From Candidatus Olsenella pullistercoris (GTDB lineage: Bacteria; Actinomycetota; Coriobacteriia; Coriobacteriales; Atopobiaceae), in NCBI GenBank assembly GCA_019116525.1, contig DXBM01000031.1:1-64000 (forward strand): a stretch of 64,000 nt of DNA, in the 5' to 3' direction. Of the stretch, positions 42,148 to 51,251 are shown in pieces; within the stretch, counting starts at the first letter, position 1; each line of letters opens with the position of its first letter. The position numbers and the translations under genes were made by a program. The notes under the pieces were generated by a model. The model searched no databases, was not told the origin of the DNA, and worked only from the letters and a program-made list of their open reading frames with translations.

Positions 42148-45100
42148 CTACGCCACGAGCACCTTGCCCTGGCGCCCCACAAGGTCGGTCATCTCGGCGA
42201 GAAGGACCATGTTGCGTGCGTCGATCCGACAGGGCAGCTCCATGCGCATGACGTCCCCGGAAGTGGCCTCCACGCGCAGCTCCACGTGATCGAGCCCGGG
42301 GTAGCGGCCAAGGATCTGCCCGAGCGTGTCCATGTAGGGAGGCGTGAGCAGGCTCGCGGGGACGTTCACCTCGAGCACCTTGGGGCGGTTGCTCCGCTCG
42401 TCGAGCACGAGCGGCTCCACCGAGAGGCAGATGATCTGGCTGCCGCGATCTGAGCGCTCGAGCTTGCCCTCCACGCGCACAAAGACGTCCCCCTGGCTCT
42501 CGCCAGTCTCGTCGACCTGCCCGGCCAGCGTTGCCGCGCACTTCTTGTAGAGCTTGGGGAAGACGACGAGCGTGACCTCGCCCTCCATGTCCTCGAGCGT
42601 GACGATGGCCATGGAGTCGCCGTTCTTGGTGGTCTTCTTCTGCACGGCCGTGACCATGCCGGCGAGGCGGATGGGCTTGCCCTCGGGCACCTTGAAGCGC
42701 TCGCGCACCGCGCCCGTGGGGTCAACGTACTCCTCGGAGACCTCGATGTCGGCAATGGTGTAGTCGCGGTTCTTGGCGAGCGCGTACTCGTAGGGGCGCA
42801 GCGGGTGGTCGGAAACGTACAGGCCAAGGACCTCGTGCTCGCGGGCGAGCTTGACCGAGCGGTCCCACTCCACGCCGTCCGGCTCGGGGACCGAGTTCTC
42901 AAAGCCCGAGCCCTCCACGTCGCCAAAAAGGTCGAACATCGAGAACTGGCCGGCGGCGCGAACCTTCTGCTGGCGCGCCGCGGCGTCGATGATGTTCTCG
43001 GGGTTGTTCTTGTCCACGAAGCGCATGAGCTGCATGCGGGTGTAGCCCGTCGAGTCAAAGGCGCCCGAGCAGATCAGTGCCTCGACCACGCGTCGGTTGG
43101 CCTGGCTCGTGTCCATGCGGTCGACGAAGTCGTGGAGGTTCTTGAAGGGGCCGTTCTTCTCGCGCTCCTCCATGATCGCCTCGCCCACGCCCTCGCCCAC
43201 GCCGCGGATGCCGGCGAAGCCGAAGCGCACGCCCTCGCTCGTGGCCGTGAAGTCACGGCCCGACTCGTTGATGTCGGGGGGCAGGATGGCCACGCCCTCG
43301 TGGCGGTAGGCCGTGACGTAGTGCACGATCTTGTCAGTCTTGCCCATGTAGGACGTGAGGACCGAGGCCATGTACTCGCGCGGGTAGTGGGCCTTCAGCC
43401 ACGCCGTCTGCATGACGAGGATGGCGTAGCCCGCCGAGTGGGACTTGTTGAAGGCGTAGGAGGCGAACTCAAGGACGTCGTCCCAGATGCGCTGGGCGAT
43501 CTCGCGCGTGTAGCCGTTGGTGACGGCGCCGTTCATCCAGTGGTCGTAGGTGGTCTCGTCCTTGCCGTCGTCCCAGTGGAAGACCGTGGACGTGAGGAGC
43601 TTGATCTTCTTCTTGGCCACGGGCTTTCTGATGCGGCTGTCCGACTCGCCGGCCGAGAAGCCCGACATCTTCATCGAGATCTTCATGACCTGCTCCTGGT
43701 AGACCATCGTTCCGTAGGTCTCACCCAGAATGTCGTCGAGGCGCGGGTCGTAGGAGACGGCCTCCTCGCGGCCGTTCATGCGGTTGATGTAGCTCGTGAC
43801 CATGCCGGCGCCCAGCGGGCCCGGTCGGTACAGGGCGATAAGGGCGACCACCTGCTTGTACTCGGTAGGTCGCATGTTCTTGATCGTGGAGGTCATGCCG
43901 GCGGACTCGATCTGGAAGACGCCCGCGGTGCGGCCCTCGCGCATGAGCTTGTAGATCTCTGGGTCGTCGAAGGGGATCTCGTCCACGTTGATGTCGATCC
44001 CGTGGTTGGCCTTGATGTTGGCGAGCGCCTTGGAGATGACCGTGAGGGTGCGAAGCCCCAGGAAGTCCATCTTGAGCAGGCCCATGTCGGCGACGGAGTG
44101 GCCCTCGTACTGGGTGATCTCGACACCGCCCTTGGTGTCGATCTTGGTGGGGACGTGGTCGTTGACCGGCGTGGGCGTGATGAGCACGGCGCAGGCATGG
44201 ACGCCCTCGCCGCGGTGCAGCCCCTCGATCGAGAGGGCCGCGTCGATGATGCGGCGGGAGTCCTCCTCGTTCTGGTAGGCGCTCTCAAAGTCGGGAGAGT
44301 ACTGGTCGGGGTGCTTCTCGCTCTTGTGCAGGGCGTTCTCAAGCGTGAGCTTGGGGTCGTTGTTGAGCATCTTCGAGAGCTTCTGCGCCTGCCAGACGGG
44401 GAAGTCGAGCACGCGCGCGGCGTCGTTGATGGCCTGCTTCGCCTTGATCGTGGAGTAGGTGATGACGTGGCAGACGCGCTCGGGGCCATAGAGCTGGCGG
44501 ACGTGCTCGACGACCTCGAGGCGCCGCTCGTCGTCGAAGTCCATGTCGATATCGGGCATCTCCGAGCGCTGCGGCGAGAGGAAGCGCTCGAACATGAGGC
44601 CGTTGTCGAGCGGGTCGAAGGTCGTGATGTCCATGGCGTAGGCCACGATGGCGCCGGCCGCGCTGCCGCGGCCCGGGCCCACGCCGATGCCGTTCCTCTT
44701 GGCCCAGCGCACGTACTCCTGGACGATCAGGAAGTAGTCCGCGAAGCCCTTCTCGCAGATGACCTTGTACTCGTACTCAAAGCGCTCTGAGACGTTCTCC
44801 CCGCCGATGGTGAGCGTGCGCCAGTCGGGCCCGTAGCGCCGCGCGAGGCCCTCCTCGCACTCCTTGCGGAAGCGCTCCTCGGAGGTCTCCCCCTCGTCGA
44901 GGTCGGGGAACTTGGGCAGGTACATGTGCGTCCAGTCGAGCTCGTAGGAGCACTTCTCGGCCACCTCGAGCGTGTTGTCGATGACCTCGGGCGCCCAGGA
45001 GAACAGCTCGCGCATCTCCTCCTCGCTCTTGATGTAGAACTCGGAGCCCGTCATGCGCTTGCGGTTGACGTCGTCGAGCTTGGAGGCAGTGCCGATGCAG

Positions 45101-45975
45101 GAGAGGACGTCCTGGGTGGGCGCGTCCTCACGCGTGAGATAGTGGTTGTCGTTGGTGGCGACGACCTTGATGCCGAGCTCGGCGCCCATGCGCACGATCT
45201 GCTCGGAGAGGGTGCGGTCGGTGAAGCCTCCCCAGTTGGGGTCGGAGAGGCCGTGGTCCTGCACCTCGAGGTAGAAGTCGTCGCCAAAGATCTCCTTGAA
45301 GGTGAGCGCCCAGCGGCGCGCCTCCTCGGGTCGCCCGTCGAAGAACATGCGCGGGATGATGCCCGAGACGCACGCGGAGGTGCAGATGATGCCCTCGTGA
45401 TAGCGGCGCAGCATGTCAAGGGTGGTGCGCGGGTAGTAGTAGAACATCTCGCCCGAGGCGGCCTCGCTCATCATCTTCATGAGGTTCTCGTAGCCGCGCT
45501 CGTCCTTGGCGAGCAGGATCAGGTGGTAGCGGTGCTGGCGGGTGCCCTTCTCGATGCAGTCGTCCGTGATGAAGTAGGCCTCGCAGCCAAAGATCGGCTT
45601 GATGAGCAGGCTCGGGCGGTTGGCGCGCACGGCCTCGAGGTCGTGTGTCTCGTTCCAGACGCGCACGTCGGAGGCCCACTGGGCGTGGACGCGGTCGTGG
45701 GGGGCGGCGTCCGGGGCGTCCGGCTCGGGCTCCTCGAGCTCCCAGCCCTTCTGGAAGCACTCGATGTCGTGGCGCCACTGCCCCATGTCCTTCTGGGCGT
45801 CGTTGTACTTGCGGCACTCAAGGTCGAAGTCAGGGATGCCGAACATGTAGCCGTGGTCGGTGAGGGCAAGCGCCGGCATCCCGAGGTCGACGGCGCGCTT
45901 GACCATGTCCGAGACGCGCGTGGCGGCGTCGAGGATCGAGAAGTCCGAGTGGTTGTGCAGGTGTACGAAGGCCAT
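42148..45975 (-). CDS. dnaE: DNA polymerase III alpha subunit
   Basis: Replicative polymerase of the DnaE1 type. The 1275-residue chain starts with a PHP domain (VHLHNHSDFSILD), contains the polymerase catalytic acids in PDIDMDFDDERR and the palm region with GPGRGSAAGAIVAYAM, then HhH, OB-fold (ITLVVFPKLYKK region) and a short C-terminal domain. It is about 100 residues longer than the E. coli protein, mainly because of an Asp/Glu/Pro-rich PHP insert (LEEPEPDAPDAA). It is transcribed alone. Confidence 0.97.
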   Translation of the reverse strand: MAFVHLHNHSDFSILDAATRVSDMVKRAVDLGMPALALTDHGYMFGIPDFDLECRKYNDAQKDMGQWRHDIECFQKGWELEEPEPDAPDAAPHDRVHAQWASDVRVWNETHDLEAVRANRPSLLIKPIFGCEAYFITDDCIEKGTRQHRYHLILLAKDERGYENLMKMMSEAASGEMFYYYPRTTLDMLRRYHEGIICTSACVSGIIPRMFFDGRPEEARRWALTFKEIFGDDFYLEVQDHGLSDPNWGGFTDRTLSEQIVRMGAELGIKVVATNDNHYLTREDAPTQDVLSCIGTASKLDDVNRKRMTGSEFYIKSEEEMRELFSWAPEVIDNTLEVAEKCSYELDWTHMYLPKFPDLDEGETSEERFRKECEEGLARRYGPDWRTLTIGGENVSERFEYEYKVICEKGFADYFLIVQEYVRWAKRNGIGVGPGRGSAAGAIVAYAMDITTFDPLDNGLMFERFLSPQRSEMPDIDMDFDDERRLEVVEHVRQLYGPERVCHVITYSTIKAKQAINDAARVLDFPVWQAQKLSKMLNNDPKLTLENALHKSEKHPDQYSPDFESAYQNEEDSRRIIDAALSIEGLHRGEGVHACAVLITPTPVNDHVPTKIDTKGGVEITQYEGHSVADMGLLKMDFLGLRTLTVISKALANIKANHGIDINVDEIPFDDPEIYKLMREGRTAGVFQIESAGMTSTIKNMRPTEYKQVVALIALYRPGPLGAGMVTSYINRMNGREEAVSYDPRLDDILGETYGTMVYQEQVMKISMKMSGFSAGESDSRIRKPVAKKKIKLLTSTVFHWDDGKDETTYDHWMNGAVTNGYTREIAQRIWDDVLEFASYAFNKSHSAGYAILVMQTAWLKAHYPREYMASVLTSYMGKTDKIVHYVTAYRHEGVAILPPDINESGRDFTATSEGVRFGFAGIRGVGEGVGEAIMEEREKNGPFKNLHDFVDRMDTSQANRRVVEALICSGAFDSTGYTRMQLMRFVDKNNPENIIDAAARQQKVRAAGQFSMFDLFGDVEGSGFENSVPEPDGVEWDRSVKLAREHEVLGLYVSDHPLRPYEYALAKNRDYTIADIEVSEEYVDPTGAVRERFKVPEGKPIRLAGMVTAVQKKTTKNGDSMAIVTLEDMEGEVTLVVFPKLYKKCAATLAGQVDETGESQGDVFVRVEGKLERSDRGSQIICLSVEPLVLDERSNRPKVLEVNVPASLLTPPYMDTLGQILGRYPGLDHVELRVEATSGDVMRMELPCRIDARNMVLLAEMTDLVGRQGKVLVA

Positions 45976-46025
45976 GGGGCTCCCTGTCAGCGTGGTGAGA
46001 GGTCCGCGTCATTTCGCTGCAACCT

Positions 46026-46031
46026 AGAATA
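46026..46031 (-). promoter_or_regulatory. -10 box of dnaE
   Basis: TATTCT on the minus strand about 50 bases upstream of the ATG. No -35 match. The remainder of 45976-46509 holds the left half of the cassette B repeats. Confidence 0.4.
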
Positions 46032-46175
46032 GCCGATGGGGCGGACGAATTTGTGGGGCGAAACATGGGCCCGAGCAGGGCTTTCACGCGGACGCGCAGC
46101 TCAGGAGGGCGAGAAAATCCACGGCATGCGCGCGAGCGGCGAGGCGCCGGCCCTTGTCGGCCCTCCCACCCTGAG

Positions 46176-46280
46176 CGTAGGCAGCAAACGACAGAATCTT
46201 CCTCCAGAGTGTCGGCAGCTGCCCACGGGAGGAGCATGTGGGAATCAGCCGTCACTTTCGGCCGAAAAAGTGTCGGCAGC
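46176..46280. repeat. Cassette B repeats, left pair
   Basis: Two units of about 50 bp, 61 bp apart. Unit a (46176-46227) starts CGTAGGCAGCAAACGACA and contains TGTCGG. Unit b (46237-46280) is a hairpin with arms around 46248-46260 and 46263-46277 (CACTTTCGG with CCGAAAAAGTG). They correspond to units d and c on the other side of the gene, so the pairs are mirror-ordered. Confidence 0.8.
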
Positions 46281-46509
46281 CTCCTGCGCTCCCCTGTTGG
46301 CCTCGGGTGCCGCTCACCGAGAAAAACCTGCCGCAGGTGAATCTTCCACGAGTCTTTCGTGCCAGGTTCGCGCATGACTGCGCGCCCAGTACCAGCAACA
46401 ATCCCCCTCCCGCTTTCATTTTCGCATCAATAGTCTACGTGCACGGGTTTTCGCGGGCGGAGCTTTGCCCGATTTGGGGGAACAATCTGCGTCCAGCGAA
46501 GGGAGGCAC

Positions 46510-47565
46510 ATGAGCCGGAGCGTGGACCATGAGATCGCCGGGCTGCTCGATGCGGCAGAGGACAGGGGGAGCTGCCTCGCCGTCTCGGAAGAGATCCCAG
46601 GAAGGCTGTGCCGGGCGCTGGAGCGGCGCGCCAAGTCAGGGGAGGTGACCTCGCCGGCGCGCGGCCTCTTTGTGCGGACCGACCTGTGGCGCGACCTCGG
46701 GCGTGACCAGCGGACGCTCTTCACCGCGCGCGGGCTGCAGGCGCTCCACCCCGGCTGGGTCTTCTGCGGGCCCACGGCAGCCGTTGCCTACGGGATCGAC
46801 GTCTCGTGGTCGCTGCAGTCATCGATACACGTTGCCACCACGCGCTCGGGGTTTCGTGGCGGGGCGGGCATCGTGAGGCGCCACGCGATCCTGCCCGAGG
46901 GCGGAGGCCTCGCGGACGTCAGATTGGAGGGCGGCCTGCGCGTGACGCCCCCGGAGCGCACAGTCTACGACTGCCTGCGCCGCACGGACTTCCCGCTGGG
47001 GCTCGGCGTCGCGGACTCCGCGCTCAGGCAGGGCGTGGTGACGGAAGAGGGACTCAGCGCCTTCGTCGAGTCCGTGCCCCGTGACCCGCGCGGCAGGGAG
47101 CAGGCGCTCGGAACCCTCGCGTGGGCGGACCCTCGCAGCGAGAACGGCGGCGAGTCGATCGCGCGGGGGCGGATGCTGGCGCTCGGCTATGCCCGCCCCG
47201 AGCTGCAGGTCGAGGTTCCACGCCCAGCAGACGGGGGCACGCCGTACCGGGCTGACTTTGCCTGGGTGCGCACCGACGGCCTCGTGATCCTGGGCGAGCT
47301 CGACGGCACGGACAAGTACCTGCGCACGGAGATGACGCACGGGCGCACGATCGAGGAGGTGCTCTCCGACGAGCGCGAACGGGGTTCTCGCATCACGCTC
47401 TACGATGTGTCCATCCTGCGGTTTCGCTTTGAGCTCACGGACGACCCCGCACGCTTCTCGGCCCTGCTGAGCGAGTACGGGGTGCCGAGGCGCGGCTCGG
47501 CACTGGCACAGCCGGACGGGGTTCGCGCACTGCCGGACTGGGATGCCCTGCGCCGCAGCACGTAG
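46510..47565 (+). CDS. AbiEi/DUF559-like protein with PD-(D/E)XK-type C-terminus (cassette B)
   Basis: A 351-residue paralogue of the protein at 27271, alike over its whole length and nearly identical around LAWADPRSENGGESIARGRM and LGYARPELQVEVPR. The same N-terminal winged helix (CRALERRAKSGEVTSPARGLF), VFCGPTAAVAYGID and candidate nuclease residues (GESIAR, YRADFAW, ILGELDG) are visible. ATG 46510 follows AAGGGAGG. The TAG stop is inside the first downstream repeat. The repeats around it are a different family from those around its paralogue. No toxin partner adjacent. Confidence 0.82.
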   Translation: MSRSVDHEIAGLLDAAEDRGSCLAVSEEIPGRLCRALERRAKSGEVTSPARGLFVRTDLWRDLGRDQRTLFTARGLQALHPGWVFCGPTAAVAYGIDVSWSLQSSIHVATTRSGFRGGAGIVRRHAILPEGGGLADVRLEGGLRVTPPERTVYDCLRRTDFPLGLGVADSALRQGVVTEEGLSAFVESVPRDPRGREQALGTLAWADPRSENGGESIARGRMLALGYARPELQVEVPRPADGGTPYRADFAWVRTDGLVILGELDGTDKYLRTEMTHGRTIEEVLSDERERGSRITLYDVSILRFRFELTDDPARFSALLSEYGVPRRGSALAQPDGVRALPDWDALRRST

Positions 47566-47673
47566 GCGCGATACGACGCTTTTGTCGGCAAAAGTGTCGG
47601 TTGACGCCTACAGCTTGGGGAACGTAGGCAGAAAACGACACTTCGAGGGTCCAAACTGTCGGTTCGCGCCCAT
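47561..47673. repeat. Cassette B repeats, right pair
   Basis: Unit c (47561-47611) is a near-perfect palindrome: CGTAGGCG with CGCCTAC outside, CGAC and CTTTTG with CAAAAG and GTCG inside, loop TCGG. Unit d (47623-47673) starts CGTAGGCAGAAAACGACA and contains TGTCGG. The starts are 62 bp apart. Unit c supplies the stop codon of the gene. Confidence 0.85.
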
Positions 47674-47717
47674 GTTTTGAGCTGGGCGAGAAGGACATGC
47701 GCCCGCGACGTCGCCCG

Positions 47718-50700
47718 TCAACGACCCCCAAACTCGTAGCGCGCCACCAGCGGCTCCCCCGGCGCGTCTGGGTCGTCGCGCTCCACGCAGACGAAGGCGC
47801 ACTCCACCCGCTCGAACCCCTCGGCGAGAAGGACGCCGGCGTAGAACTCGGCCTGCATGGCATGGCGTTCGCGCACCTCCTCGAGCGTGAGACCGGCGTC
47901 ACCGGTCTTGTAGTCGACCACGAGCGCGCGCCCGCTCTCAATGTCCGTGCAGAGCAGGTCGATCGCGCCCTCGAGGTAATCTCCGTGGGGCGATCCCTCC
48001 TGGAGCTGGAAGAACGGAGCCTCGGGACGGACGAGCGGCCAGGAGAGCGCCTCGGCACGCAACGACGAGCGCTCCCAGCGCGCAAGTGCGGAGCGCAGGC
48101 GGAGCGCGGCACGCTCGGAGAGGTGCCACTGGCGCACCTGCGCCGCGATGCGCTCCTCGCCGACGGCTCCCCCGCCCTCGACCATCGCCTGCGCGAGCTC
48201 GTGGAAGGCAGATCCGAGGTTCGTGGCGCGGTCGGCGTCCTCGGACGAGGGCGCGCCCTCGGCCTCGGCGGCGCGCTCGGTGCGCGAGGGCGCGGGAGCC
48301 TCCGCCGCGAGCGCGGCATGGACGCTCGAGTAGCTGAAGACGCCCTCACGGGCGCGCCACGCGCTCGCGCTCGGGACGGCGCTCTCCTCCATCTCGAAGA
48401 GCGCAAAGGGCTCCGGGGCCACGTCCTTCTCGGCAGATGCCCCGGCGCTCGGGGTCCCAAGGCGAACCGCGTCCGCCGGGCGAGCGGGGAGCGCCCCGTC
48501 AAAGCCGGCGAGCGTGCCGCCGGACGCCGCGACAACGACCTTGTCGGCGCCCCTGCCCTCGACTGCCACCTCAACGCAGCGCAGGCGCGCAGGCTCGCTT
48601 CCGCCGTAGTCCACCCGCGCCTCCCCCGGCGCGGGCGCGCACGGCTCGCCGAGAAGGGCCTCGAGCGTCCCTGCGGCGAGCGCCGACGAGATCACGCCGT
48701 CCTTGTTTCCCGCGGCGGGAATTGCCAGGACGAGCGCCTCGCGGGCGCGCGTCATGGCAACGTAGAGCAGCCGCGCGCGCTCGCGTGCGTCCGCCGCCTC
48801 GTCCTCGGCGCGCAGCACGGAGTAGCGAACTGCAAGCGGCGTGCGCTCCCAGCCCCCGAGGCTCACCTCAAGCTCCTCGGGGTCGATCCCGCCAAGGACC
48901 GTGGAGAGCTTGTTGCGCGCGCCGTCCTCGCGCGGGCGCAGCACGAAGGCGCGCCTCCCCTCCTTGAGGGGACCAAACGTGATCGGCGCGCCGGTCTGCG
49001 GGCGGCCCCAGCACTCCGCAACGGCGCAGACCCCAAACTCAAGGCCCTTGGAGGCATGGATCGTCATCACGCGCACCGTGCCGTCGCCCGTCGAGCCGTC
49101 GCCGCCGGCAAGGGAGGCCGGCGGAACCTTGGCCACGTCGAGCCACGCCTCGAACTCCTTGGCGGCGCGAGCCGCCCCGAGCCCCAGGCTCTCCGTGAGG
49201 TCGCGCACGTAGCGCACGGCAGCGAGCACGTTTGCCGCGCGCGCCCTGCCCTCGGCGCCGGCCGCCTCGAGGCGCGCGAGCCAGCCGGAGTCCCGCACGA
49301 CGTCGGCGCACACGTCTGCCACGCCGCGCCAGCGCACCTGCTCGAGCGCGCGGGCGAGCACCTCGTGAGCGCGAGCGAGACGGCCGGAGGGCTCGTGCCC
49401 GCCATAGAACTCCATGGTCTCGAGGCCGCGCTCGATCGTGCGCTTGGCGGGGGCGTCGAGCTTCTCCTGCGGCCGCGACCCCAGCTCGCAGAAGTCGTTG
49501 GCGTCGAGGCCGAACACCTCGCTCGCCAGAAGGCGGAAGAGGCCGGACTGGGTGTCGGCGGGGTTGGCGAGCGTGTGCAGGAGGGCGCACACGACCTTCA
49601 CCTCGTCGGTCGAGGTGAAGGTGGAGCCACCCGTGACCACGCACTCCATCCCGCGCGAGCGGATGGCGTCGATGTAGAGCTCGGCGTTGGTGGTCACGCC
49701 GAGCAGAAGGGCCATGCTTCCGGCGCGCTCTCCCGCGGCCCGGTAGCTCGCGAGGGCGTCAGCCACCTGGGCCGCCGCCGTAGCCACCTGGTGCTTGGAG
49801 GGGCGGCCCGACGAGCCCTGCCCCGAGCAGACCTCGATGTCGATGCGCGGCAGGGAACGGGCGTGGTAGCCGTCCTTGCGCGTGGGGCAGGCGTCGAGGT
49901 GCATGAAGTCCTCGAGCACGCCGGCGCCGCCCGCCTCTCCGCCCGTGCACACGCGCTCCACGAGCGCGAGCACGTCGGCGTGGCTGCGGTAGTTGGTGTC
50001 AAGGCGAACGCGCCCCGCCTCCGCGACCCGCTCGCCGTGACGGCGAAACACGCTGACGTCGGCGCCGCGGAAGCGGTAGATCGACTGCTGGGAGTCACCG
50101 ACGGTGGCCAGGCACGCCCCGTCTCCCCCGGCGAGAAGCCCAATGAGCTCGAGCTGCATCTCGTCAGTGTCCTGGAACTCGTCCACCATCACGAGGCGGA
50201 AGCGGCCCGCGTAGTCGCGCCGCACCTCGGGGTTGTCCCGCACGGCGAGAAGCGCCTCGCGCACGAGGTCGTTGTTGTCCAGGCAGCGATCGGCGTCCTT
50301 GAGCTCGCGGTAGCGGCGCTCCACGCGGCGCGCCAGCTCGAGAACGGCGTCCACGTGCGAGGCCGCCGAGCAGAGGCGAGCCTCGGCGAGCGCGAGGGCC
50401 CGGGCAGACCTTGCGGCCCCGACCTCGTCCTTGGTCTTCTCGGACGCCTTGGGGAGCGTAATGCCGTCCACAAGGGCGGCAACCGCCTCCGGCGTGCGAT
50501 CCCGGCGCGCCCGGCACTCGAAGTCGCGCAGCGCCTCGAGGGCGGGAACCACCTTCTCACGCGCCTTGGGCGTGAGCGGGCGCGCGCCAAGCTCCTCCAT
50601 GCGCGCCGTGAAGGCGGCAAGCGCCTCCCCCACGAGGTCATCGTCGGCGCGGGCGCCCACAAGCGACTCCACGCCATCGGCACAGGAGGCGCCGGCGTCA

Positions 50701-51251
50701 ACGAGGGCCTGGACGATGCCCAGGACGCCCGAGTAGCCGTGCTTGGTCTTGACGCCCAGGTCGTATGCGGCAAAGAGCGCGGAGAAGCCCTCGTCCTCGC
50801 GCGCCGCGCGCATGACGTCGTCGAGCGCGCGGTCAAAGAGGACCTCCTGTGCCGAGTCGGCCACGATCGAGAACTGCGGGTCAAGGCCAAGGTCGAGCGC
50901 GTGACGGTGCAGGATGCGCGAGCACATGCCATGGATCGTGGAGATCCAGGCGTCGTCAACGGCGAGCGCCTGCTCGACAAGGCCGACCGAGCGCAGTGTC
51001 CTTCTCACCCGCTCCTTGATCTCGCGGGCGGCCGGCTCGGTGAAGGTGATGACGAGCACCTCCCCCAGCCCAGAGAGGAAGGCCCCGCCGTCGGGGGCGG
51101 ACCCCGGCGAGAGCGCCCAGGCAATGCGCTGCGTGAGCGTGAAGGTCTTGCCGGACCCCGCGCCCGCCTCCACGAACAGGGGCGCGTCGAGGGTGGTGGC
51201 AATCGTGCGCTGGCTGTCGTTCAGCTGCGAGAGGTCGAGCCTCTGGCTCAT
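47718..51251 (-). CDS. addA: AddA-type helicase-nuclease subunit
   Basis: UvrD-family helicase with a C-terminal RecB-like nuclease, the A subunit of AddAB, which resects double-strand breaks and responds to Chi. The 1177-residue chain has Walker A EAGAGSGKT (28-36), motif Ia ITFTEPAA, motif II VMVDEFQDTD, motif III GDSQQSIYRFRGAD, motif V TIHASKGLEF and motif VI RLLYVAMTRARE. The nuclease domain ends with EGAIDLLC and LVVDYKTGD. The ATG overlaps the addB stop (ATGA). Confidence 0.93.
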   Translation of the reverse strand: MSQRLDLSQLNDSQRTIATTLDAPLFVEAGAGSGKTFTLTQRIAWALSPGSAPDGGAFLSGLGEVLVITFTEPAAREIKERVRRTLRSVGLVEQALAVDDAWISTIHGMCSRILHRHALDLGLDPQFSIVADSAQEVLFDRALDDVMRAAREDEGFSALFAAYDLGVKTKHGYSGVLGIVQALVDAGASCADGVESLVGARADDDLVGEALAAFTARMEELGARPLTPKAREKVVPALEALRDFECRARRDRTPEAVAALVDGITLPKASEKTKDEVGAARSARALALAEARLCSAASHVDAVLELARRVERRYRELKDADRCLDNNDLVREALLAVRDNPEVRRDYAGRFRLVMVDEFQDTDEMQLELIGLLAGGDGACLATVGDSQQSIYRFRGADVSVFRRHGERVAEAGRVRLDTNYRSHADVLALVERVCTGGEAGGAGVLEDFMHLDACPTRKDGYHARSLPRIDIEVCSGQGSSGRPSKHQVATAAAQVADALASYRAAGERAGSMALLLGVTTNAELYIDAIRSRGMECVVTGGSTFTSTDEVKVVCALLHTLANPADTQSGLFRLLASEVFGLDANDFCELGSRPQEKLDAPAKRTIERGLETMEFYGGHEPSGRLARAHEVLARALEQVRWRGVADVCADVVRDSGWLARLEAAGAEGRARAANVLAAVRYVRDLTESLGLGAARAAKEFEAWLDVAKVPPASLAGGDGSTGDGTVRVMTIHASKGLEFGVCAVAECWGRPQTGAPITFGPLKEGRRAFVLRPREDGARNKLSTVLGGIDPEELEVSLGGWERTPLAVRYSVLRAEDEAADARERARLLYVAMTRAREALVLAIPAAGNKDGVISSALAAGTLEALLGEPCAPAPGEARVDYGGSEPARLRCVEVAVEGRGADKVVVAASGGTLAGFDGALPARPADAVRLGTPSAGASAEKDVAPEPFALFEMEESAVPSASAWRAREGVFSYSSVHAALAAEAPAPSRTERAAEAEGAPSSEDADRATNLGSAFHELAQAMVEGGGAVGEERIAAQVRQWHLSERAALRLRSALARWERSSLRAEALSWPLVRPEAPFFQLQEGSPHGDYLEGAIDLLCTDIESGRALVVDYKTGDAGLTLEEVRERHAMQAEFYAGVLLAEGFERVECAFVCVERDDPDAPGEPLVARYEFGGR

